From contig CAIIXF020000001.1 in the NCBI GenBank assembly GCA_903813345.2, forward strand, positions 14,775,915 through 14,839,914: a stretch of 64,000 nucleotides of DNA, written 5' to 3'. The notes below the pieces were generated by a model, which searched no databases, was not told the origin of the DNA, and worked only from the letters and a program-made list of their open reading frames with translations. The DNA is from Owenia fusiformis (lineage: Eukaryota > Annelida > Polychaeta > Sabellida > Oweniidae). Positions 47,801 through 58,500 of this stretch are shown piece by piece. Numbering within the stretch: the first letter of the stretch is position 1; each line of letters starts with the position of its first letter. A program made the position numbers and the translations under genes.

Positions 47801-50800
47801 AATTTGCTTGTAATACATCCAGTGTACTGGAGAAATAGTTGAAAAATATTTTCTAGAATGTAACAATCTCAACATTAGATCATTCATATAGCTCATTTCA
47901 ATAGCTTTGCAGTTAAAACTTGCACTGCCTGTTTACATGCACATTACTTATGAAGGGATATTGCTGCCCTGAGATGGTCAACCGATCGGCCAATGAAATT
48001 AGCGCTAGCTTTCTTTAAGGTAGTTGCACAATAAGCAGAAAATACATCAAATAGACTACTGGCAATATGAGATTTCAGAAAATATGACATAAAATCTTTC
48101 ATATTGTGGAATTTATGGTTCACAACTGGATCTGCACTCATAGTTAGAAGAAAGAGTCATGCTCTCTCATTTTAAATTAAGATTTACCATGGATAATTAA
48201 GCATAAACAATTATTTTATAACATTACCGAATGTTCAACTACCTTAAGTTCTGTTTCTTCTAAAAAATGTTTGGAAATGTGTTCAGAATATGATTTTGAA
48301 AATTATGTTTCTGAAATACATGAATTATTCTGGTAATTTATGTTACCTAACAAGGTGATTTTTATTTTAAATACTAGTCTTGTAGTAAAATGCACAAAGG
48401 ATGCAAATAAAGGACTTTTTCTTTTCTTGTATCAGTGAAAATAGGGAAAGGGGTATACTATAAGGGGATGTGTTGGAGGAATGAAATTTCAATGAACACT
48501 GGAAAGCAGTTACATTTGCATTGTGTGTGCAGCGTTTACTACATAGACAAGGGGTAAGATAAAATTTTGTAGTGTGAACTGTCAAGGCCTTTGTGACCCA
48601 ACAAAAAGAGTAGATGTCTTCAATTACTTGAAACAAAAACAAATGGATATTATATGCTTGCAAGACATCCACTCTTCTAAGGAAACTGAAACAGCTTTTG
48701 AAAAGGACTGGGGAAACAAGGCTTTTATTAGTTCCTATAAAACCAACAGTAGAGGCGTAGGCATCTTTATAAGGGAAAATCTAGACTATAAAATTTACAG
48801 TACAGATATTGATGTAAAGGGAAATTTTGTTATACTAGACATTGAGATAGAGGGTAGGAGATTTTCACTAGTTTCATTATATGGACCCAATACTGATTCA
48901 CCTTCCTTCTATTCAGAACTGAAAAGCAAACTAGAAACTATTGAAAATGCCTCTATGCTCTTGATGGGAGATTGGAATCTAGTTTTAGATACTGATCTCG
49001 ATACCTTGAACTATAAACATATCAACAATCCAAATTCAAGAAAAAAGGTTCTAGAGCTATGTGAACAATTAGAACTATATGATATTTGGAGGGAATTAAA
49101 TCCTGAGGAGAAAAAATTCACTTGGGTAAGGAAAAAACCACGTCAAATGGCAAGACTTGATTTCATTCTTGGAACAGAGGACTTTATTAATTTAACACGG
49201 AGTTGTCGTATTTCACCGAGCTATAGATCTGATCATTGTTTAACATTGCTAACCATCGAGAACAATCTTCCAGAAAGGGGTAAAGGTTTCTGGAAATTCA
49301 ATTCCTCACTACTGAAAGACCCTGTTTATATCTCTTTAGTTAAAGAAACCATCCAAAACATTAAAACTCAATACGAAATCAAGGCAGATATTTCAAAATC
49401 AGAAACTACTGCAGATCTTTCAATAAATGATCAACTCTTTTTTGAAATGCTTAAATTGGAGATTAGAGGCCAGACTATAAAATATTCTTCTCAGAAGAAA
49501 AAATCGCGAGAGAAAATTCAGCGTGATCTAGAATACAAACTTTTAGTTAAAGAAAAAGAAATAGATAATCTCATTAATAAAGAGAAATTTCAAAATGGAA
49601 TATTTGAGAAAGATATTGAAGAAAAATATGATGAGTTAGAAAAAATTAAAAGTGAAATGAAAGAATATAGAGAACACTATGTGAAAGGTCTTATGACCAG
49701 GGCAAAATTAGAATGGTACGAATTTGGTGAAAGGGCGACTAAGTATTTCAGTGGTTTAGAAAAAAGAAATTATGTAAATAAATTAATTTGTCAGGTGGAA
49801 GTTGATGGGGAACTGATAACAGATCCAAAACTTATTCTTTTGGAACAGAAGAAATTTTACGAAAACCTTTACAAAAGTAAAATACAAAATAATGAGGAAA
49901 ATAATGACTTCTTTTTAAAAAATAACAATGCCATTAAAACCTTAAGTGAAGAACAGAAACAATCTTGTGAAGGCCTTTTAACCGAAAAAGAATTGAAATT
50001 TGAATTGAAAAGTGCAAAAAATGGAAAATCCCCGGGATCGGATGGTTTTAACGTTGACTTTTACAAATTCTTTTATCCTGATATAGGAAAATACTTACTC
50101 AAATCGTTAAATGCAGCCTATACACTTGGCGAATTATCAGTGACACAGAAACAAGGGATCATAACATGTCTACCCAAGGTGAACAAAATCAGAAAATACT
50201 TTAAAAACTGGAGGCCAATCTCATTATTAAATGCGGATTATAAACTCCTCTCATCAGCCTTAGCAACAAGAATGAAGTCAGTTCTGCCGCATATTATTTC
50301 TATAGATCAAAAAGCATATCTAACGGGTCGAGAGATGTCAGAAAACACGCGTCTAGTCTATGATGTTATAGATCATCTGAATCGAAAAGGACACCGAGGG
50401 CTATTACTATTAGCAGATTTTGAGAAAGCCTTTGATAGTATCGAATGGGTATACTTAGAAAAATGTCTGAAAAAATTCAATTTTGGGGACGGATTCCTTA
50501 AATGGTTCAAGATTCTATATAATGAGTCTGAAAGTTGCGTTATAAATAATGGCTTCTTTTCAAGTTTTTTCAAATTAAAGCGTGGCTGTCGGCAGGGAGA
50601 TGCCCTCTCCTGCTATGCATTCATCCTAGCTCTGGAACCTTTATGTTTAAAACTTAAAAACGACAAAGACGTTGAGGGTATTAAAGTTTATAATGAAGAA
50701 GTTCAAATGGGAATGTATGCAGATGACACTTTTGTATTTTTAGATGGTACAGCAAAATCACTAAGACGCTGCCTATGTATTTTTGATATGTTTTATGAAA

Positions 50801-52497
50801 CGTCAGGATTAAAGTTAAATATAGAGAAAACGTCAGCTATCTGGTTAGGTAGTAAACAAGGTTCTAAAGAAATATTATGCCAAGAGATTCCACTTAAGTG
50901 GGAAACAAATTTCAAACTTCTTGGAATACACCTATCTTCTGATTTAAAAGATGTAGAATCTCTCAACTTTGAAAACAAAATTACTGAAATGCAAAATGTT
51001 ATAAGTAGGTATAAAAGAAGAAATCTATCCTTAATGGGAAAAATTACTGTACTCAAATCCTTTGTGTTGCCGAAGGTAGTACATTTGTTCCTTGTCTTGC
51101 CAAAATTGTCAAACCCCTGCCAAACTAGAATCAAACAATTATTTACTTCTTTCATTTGGAACTCAACAGTTGCAAAAGTAAGTTTTTCACAAATTGTACA
51201 AGATTTTGACGACGGAGGCTTAAAAATGATTGATCCCAAGATCTTTGAACATTCACTCAAATTGACATGGTTGCAAAAACTTCAGAAATCTGGCACATGG
51301 CAAGACATTGCACTTAATATTTTAAATGTGAATTCAAAACGTGAACTCTTTGCATATGATTCCAAATCCTTAAAGAAAATAGAAGAAAATATTTCAAATA
51401 AATTTTGGAAAGATCTTGTTTACACATTTAGAATATACACTGAACAAAAAGAGAAAGAGGCAAAGAATGATTCAAAATTGAGTGCTGAACTTGCTATGTG
51501 CAACACTTGGGCAAAGCTTACAAAGAACCAAAATGTCCAAAAAATATTGAAGAATGTAAGAGTCAATGGAGAGACAATTGTACTACAAGATATGTTTCAT
51601 CAGTCAAATAGAATTCTGAATCAAGAGGAATTCAATGAAAAGTTCAATACAAACATTAATTTTCTTGATTATTTGAGTCTCAGAAATACAATTCCTAATC
51701 AGTGGTTGAGCGATATTAAGAAAAACGGCGATAGTTTAAATAACTTTGAAAGACAAAAACAACACATAAAAAAGTTCATGGGCCAAAGTAAGATAAGTAA
51801 AATTATATATTGGGAACTTATAAAAAGTGAAGAGACAAACATAAAGTACATCACTGGTTGGAATAAAGATCTGAATCTGTTACTTAACAAAGAAGATTGG
51901 AAAATGATCAATAGAATCAATAAAGTCAGCAATTTTGAACCAAAATTAGCTTCTTTCAATTTTAAAATTCTTCATAGATTTTTGGCCACCAACACATACT
52001 TGAAAATGTGTGGATTAGCAGAATCAGATCTGTGTACTTTTTGTAAAGTAGAACCAGAGTCAATTTGTCATCTCCTCTATGAGTGTAAAGTGATAATGGA
52101 ACTCATAGTAGTCATTAAAAACTGGTTACCAGAGGAATTGACAGGACTTTGTACAAAACAGAATATTTTAATAGGACCAGTATGTATAAATGATAGAACA
52201 ATTATCCTGACAAATATGTGGAGTATATTTAAAAGATATGTGTACCTATGCAAATACTCAATGTTAAGACCTACCTTTAAAGGATTTAAAGCAAATGTAA
52301 TATCTTATTGTAATATTGATAAGCAAATAGGCAGAGAAAAAAGGTGGGAAATTATGGGTACTAGATTAGATTAGACTAGTGTGGTTAGATGCCTTAAAAA
52401 AGAATATGATGGAAAATTGTGTGATTTCTATGATATTATGAATATTGTATATGTTAATGTAACTGCTTTCAAATGTTTTCTATGAATAAAAAAGGAA

Positions 52498-52528
<31 letters not shown>

Positions 52529-55500
52529 ATATGGATAGCACAGATGTCCTTCAGTTGGGAATAACAGTGCAGTGGGCTAGGGGGGTGTTTACCCAAATTC
52601 TCAACCTGACTTAGGGCCTGGGGTAGGACACATGAAAAAGTGTATATATCAGTCATAAAAATGTTACTATGAGCGGTAATAGAAGGCAGTTACAAGATAG
52701 GGAATGAATGGAAGTCTAATAAAGATCGTAGTCTTAATTTTTCAAATTGAAAAAAATTCACAAAAAGTTTCAATCACAAAAATTGGAAACCTGCAGCGTA
52801 TTTCAATGTCGTGGTGCACAACCTACATAGGGTAGACGTATTCTCATCGTAGAAACCGAGTACTTCCAAGCATCAAACTTCGGCATTGCGGGGAAAGGCT
52901 CTATTATGGTTTTACTAGCTCTTTGCCTAAGACTTCGAAAACTGTCCGCCATTTTTAAAACACAAGAGTTCCCGCGCAAAATTAATTCACGCTCGCAAAT
53001 AGAATTATGTTCCCTCGAGACGTGGAAGCACAATGAAATATCCAAGGAGACGATTTTGTTACCGTATGGATCGTTTAAAGTTGTTCAATTGTCGTTTAAA
53101 TGGTACTTTCATTCGCTATTTAGATGAAATAGAGCTATAATTATTTGCGCAAAACATTGGTATTCATGTTACACTGTACGAAAATAGAGTATTTCCCCGG
53201 GAATGATGCAACCGTTCTGGACTCGGTTCTTGGTGATCAGACGGTCCCAGTAGAACCGTGAGGTCAAAAACCGTGGTTAATCGAACAGAACCGTAACCGA
53301 CCCTTCTCTAGTATTAACCCTAGACGTGTGCTGAGTGAGTTTACTCGCTGTGACGTCACATTCCATGTAGACGATCAGCGAATTTACTCCTCACTTGATT
53401 ATGTTGAAATTGTTTGCAAAAAGTCAGAAGTCATTACCTTAATTAATTTGCTGCTATTATGTCACCACCAAAAGTGGTGACATATTGTTATGGTCTCCGT
53501 TTTTTGCGACGGCGGTTGGCGTCCGGCGGTTGGCGTCCGGTGGTTGGCGTCCGGCGGTTGGCGTCCGGCGTCTGTAACAATTTCTTACAACTTCCTATAA
53601 CTTAACAAATACTGTTTAGACTGACTTCAATTTTTTTCTAAATCATCTACATGTTCTCAGAAGTTCAAATCTGACTTTAGATTTGACATTTGACCTTCAA
53701 TGACCTTCTCAAGGTCAAAAAGGTCTTTTTTCAACTTGCTTCACATTGACTAAATTTTTTTTCAAAATCATCTACATGTTCTCAGAAATTCAAATCTGAC
53801 TTTAGATTTGACTTTAGATTTGACATTTGAGCTTCAAATCTGACTTTATATTTGACATTTCACCTTCAATGAAAAGGTCTGTTTTCAACTTGCTTCAAAT
53901 TGACTAAATTTTTTTTTCAAAATCATCTAAGTGTTCTCAGGAATTCAAATCTGACTTTGGATTTGACTTAAGATTTGACATTTGACCCCCAATGACCTTC
54001 TCAAAGTCAAAAAAGGTCAAAAAGGTCTTTTTTCAACTTGCTTCAAATTGACTAAATTTTTTTTTCAAAATCATCTACATGTTCTCAGAAATTCAAATCT
54101 GACTTGAGATTTGACATTTGACCTTCAATGACCTTCTCAATGTCAAAAAAGGTCAAAAAGGTATTTTTTTATCTTGCTTCAAATTGACTAAATTTTTTTT
54201 CAAAATCATCTACATGTTCTCAGAAATTCAAATATGACTTTAGATTTGACATTTGACCTTCAATGACCTTCTCAAGGTCAAAAAAGGTCAAAAAGGTCTT
54301 TTTTCAACTTGCTTCAAATTGACTAATTTTTTTTTTCAAAATCATCTACATGTTCTCAGAAATTCAAATCTGACTTAAGATTTGACATTTGACCTTTAAT
54401 GACCTTCTCAAGGTCAAAAAAGGTCAAAAAGGTCTTTATTCAACTTGCTTCAAATTGACTAATTTTTTTTTTCAAAATCATCTACATGTTCTCAGAAGTT
54501 CAAATCTGACTTTAGATTTGACATTTGACCTTCAATGACCTTTTCAAGGTCAAAAAGGTCTTTTTTCAACTTGCTTCAAATTTACTTAATTTTTTTTCAA
54601 AATCATCTACATGTTCTCAGAAGTTCAAATCTGACTTTACATTTGACCTTCAATGACCTTCTCAATGTCAAAAAAAGTCAAAGAGGTATTTTTTCAACTT
54701 GCTTCAAATTGAAGAATTTTTTTTTCAAAATCATCTACATGTTCTAAGAAGTTCAAATCAAACCTTCTTAAGGTCAAAAGGTATTTTCCAACTTGCTTTA
54801 AATTGACCAAATTGTTTTAGGTGGTGACATTTTGTCATGTTAATGCCTTGTTCTTCAATTGTGATGGTTTTGATAGTTGATGGTGTTGTTAACATTCACA
54901 CAACATAATATTTTAACAAAAGTTAAATAGACACAATAATTAATGAAACAAAAGTATTTTTGAACTTTATATTTCAAAAATATTGACCGGAAGTGAACAT
55001 TTTTTTTTATTTTTTGGATTAAATTGAAGAATACTGTAGATTGGGTTAATTTGGCACTACTTAATTTGGTGATTTTGCCATTTTTGGCATATTGGCGGCT
55101 ATTTAATTTGGCGGATATGCAAAAAAAATTTAATTAACTTATGCGTTGTTTGCGAATTTTATGTTAATTTTTTCTTTTGAGGACCACTGGCAATATTCAC
55201 CACGTTTGTACATTTTTGTGAGATCATCCTTTACATTTTGCACCTCGATTGATGCTGCTACTATACTGCACTTTTCCTTTCTAGTTTTTCCCTGAGTATT
55301 AATAAGTGACTGACCAGTTCTGAGCCAATTTATGAGAGACATTTTTTCATATTTTTGGAAAAAACTAAACCGGAAGTGACCTAAATACACTCGACGAAAT
55401 ACCCTAGATAATTCCCGGGGATTCATTCTAAATTTTGGCGAAGATTTATATTGGCGAATTTTTCAATTTCGCCAAATTCGCCAAATTAAAGCGGGTGCCA

Positions 55501-58500
55501 AATTAACCCAATCTACAGTACTCATCAAACATGAGGAAATTGATCACAATGTATGATCAGGTGATGATATAGTTTAGTTTAGTTTATTTATTATTATTTA
55601 TTTATAGTGGCCAATCTTATAATTCAATATAATATAAAAAAAATTAATGACAATTTTACCCAGGCTATGCTCTGTTTGTTAGGTTCCTGAAATCAGCTGG
55701 AGGCTACAATGACTGGCCCAAGTCTCGTGGAATCTACCACAATGACAACAAGACATTCTTGGTGTGGTGTAATGAGGAAGACCACATCAGGATTATCTCC
55801 ATGCAGATGGGAGGCAACTTGGGAGAGGTTTACAGTAGACTGGTAGCTGTAAGTAACCATCTCATAATAGGAACTGTATGCTCAGTGTCTTCAATATAGT
55901 CAATATTCTTACATTCTTTCATTATCTAGATTTGATATCCAAATATCACTTTGAAGCTAGGCTTAATATCATCATTTTTACAAGAGTAATATTTATGTTA
56001 GATAAATATTCACCATTGAGTGGGCGATTATGTAGCATCATTGTCTGTCTGTCTGTCTTTCCATCTGTCAGGGGTGTAACTTATATAATAGTGTACTAAT
56101 AGTGTATAATAGTGTGTAGTTTTCTTCAAATAGATGAATAATGATAAAATAAGAATAGAAGTTACAAATTGTAGATGATATGACAGATGCTATTGATAAG
56201 AGCCTAACATATTTGCTTTCTTTTATTTTATTTATCATATTGCATTGTATTTATTAATTCATAAAAATGACATACATATATCCTAGTAGTAATAAGTTGG
56301 TATTGTAAATTGCATTTTTAATCCCAGGGAATCAAACACATGGAGAGCAAGACCAAGTTTGCTACCAACCCCAGACTGGGCTATCTAACATTCTGTCCCA
56401 CCAACCTTGGAACTACATTGAGGGCCAGTGTCCATGTTAAGATCCCACTCTTTTCACAGCACAAGGACTTCAATAAGATGTGTGCCAGTTGGAATCTACA
56501 ACCAAGAGGTACAATGCATTTATAAACATCTGTAGTTGTTTTGTTCTATAACTTAGCCTGCTGGGAAACTCAACATTGTTAAAGTTCTGTCGATTCTATA
56601 AATACAGAAGACATTTTTTAAGAAAAAAGACACAGATGAATATTGTAAGCTTGGAAACTTGAAGGTTTTGAAACAAACTAAATGCTCTAGGTTGCAATAT
56701 AAGAGAGATGTTTAACTACTAGTATCTATTACTTTATAGATTTCATTCCACTTTTAGTGATAATCTGATTAGATGTTGTTGCACTAATGTTTGTTTTAGG
56801 TATCCATGGTGAACACACAGAGTCAGTAGGTGGAGTTTATGACATCTCCAACAAGAGACGTCTTGGTCTCACAGAGTACCAGGCTGTCAAAGAAATGGCT
56901 GATGGCGTCATGAAAGTCATTGAAATGGAGAAAAAATTGGAAAGTGGTGAAAAGGTGGGCGAGAAAAAATCAAGTTCCTGTGTCCTGATTTAAATCCCTG
57001 TAGGGCTAGTATTAGTGGGTCTGAGAGACAGATTCATCAATTATAGACAACAAGTCAATGAATTTCAATGGAGATTTGGGATTTGAGACTGAAAGGGGAG
57101 CCCAGGAAATTGAAATGATCATCACTGGGAAATATGCTGATAAGGTTTAAAGACTCAGACTAACTATGCTTGGGTCCCAACTGTGCTGCATGTAATTCAC
57201 ATAACCCACCTGTAGTCTACACCCATCATTGAGCCTGTATTCAAGTTATGAAATGCTTAAATCAATGCAATCTTTTGTACTGAAGAATTACATTTAATTG
57301 TCTATATTTTCATGGTTATTTGTCTTATTTATTCCATATTACTCAAATGTCTTTGTTATATGCAGCACTGGTTCTGAACCCTTTGCAAAGTGGATGTGAT
57401 TTTCCCCTAGCTTAGAAAGGCGTTGCTCTTCAAGTGTTGCATGAAACAATATGTTGCTGTGTGGTATTTGAAGATTTAAATCGTAGTGTAAATTATGCTT
57501 GCAATATATTCTATTATAATTGTATATAAGATATTTAAAAGATATTTACTCTGTATATATGGAGAGCAGCGCCTTTTTGACCAAACCTTACTAACCTGAT
57601 TTACCAGTAATTAATGCAATTTAATATCATGCCATGAAAATGGAAAAATCAAGGAATTATTTTATGTCAGTATAAACACAAAAATTGATTTTTCTTCTGC
57701 ATGGTGGCAAAACTATAAGAGGTTTCATTTTGGAAATTATGTTTCATAGTTAGAAGTGATTTATGGTAAGGTTTGAATATACTATATCATGTATATGGAA
57801 ATCCATGGTAATTGGCACTTGCATCCTCGTGATCTCACCTGATAGCTTTACTATTACTTATTTAAAACCATTTTCTGTTGCTTGAACCTTTACTTATATT
57901 TTCCAACACTTTGCCGAAAACTTCACTCTTGCCTCCAGCTTTTATAAAGCTGTTAATTTGCCAAATCTCATTATTTCTGCTCCTGAAATATTGCCAAATT
58001 TCATCATATTAGAAAATATTTATTAATGGGTGAAAATGATCTGAGGTTTTGACAAGACAATGTCTTCTCCAAGTTATTCAACTGTCAATGTACTTTTATG
58101 TAGAGGGACCACCACGATTTAGGCTCATTGTAAGCTTCATGATGCATGGATTGTGTGAATTTAAGTTTGTAAATAGATATACTCGTATAGTTAATATAGC
58201 AAGTACTTGTACAATGGCATACCAAGTAGTTTCTTGTTTTGGGGCACACGTTTTTGCAAAATATATGTTGATATGCTTTGTTTTTGTACAGATTATATAT
58301 TCTCAGATACTCTTTTGTAAATTTAATGCATGTTTTGAAAACTATTTTTTATCGCATAACGGACATTTTGTACTTACAACTTCTGAAAATCTTCTATATT
58401 TTCAATAATTTACTGTTTAAATCTTATTTTTTGTATTATGTTTCCCAAACTGCCCTGATTTGACTCTACCATGAGGCATACCTCTTACACTTCAAATGAT

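Larger units (their letters stand above)
45111..52526 (+). mobile_element. Full-length L1/Tx1-type LINE
   Basis: TTATATGGATA at 45100-45110 and 52527-52537 is an exact 11-bp target duplication bounding a 7.4-kb element. It has a roughly 1.1-kb 5' region (two CGCCGCTCGCTTCGCTCGC copies at about 45180-45236, and GCGCATGCGCAT near 45816), ORF1 (46243-47508), a 1.04-kb spacer, ORF2 (to 52374), AATAAA near 52485, and a poly(A) tail of about 26. Both frames are open throughout, so the insertion looks recent. It is sense-oriented to arginine kinase. Confidence 0.88.
44608..53310. mobile_element. hAT-type element interrupted by a LINE
   Basis: TAGAGAAGGGTCGGTCACGG at 44608 pairs with CCGTAACCGACCCTTCTCTA ending at 53310. 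GTATTAAC is repeated exactly on both sides (44600-44607 and 53311-53318) and fits the hAT target pattern nTnnnnAn. Subterminal CGGTTC words repeat near both ends. Without the LINE it would be about 1.28 kb, too short for a full transposase, and none was recognised, so it is non-autonomous. It lies in arginine kinase intron 10. Confidence 0.85.

Noticed and set aside
52803-53045. 80-codon minus-strand frame inside the hAT element, considered as a transposase remnant
   Set aside because: No BED finger or hAT dimerisation motif could be read in it.
53456-54852. Regular spaced repeats considered as a CRISPR array
   Set aside because: Units are about 130 bp, diverged along their whole length without unique spacers, and the context is a eukaryotic intron.
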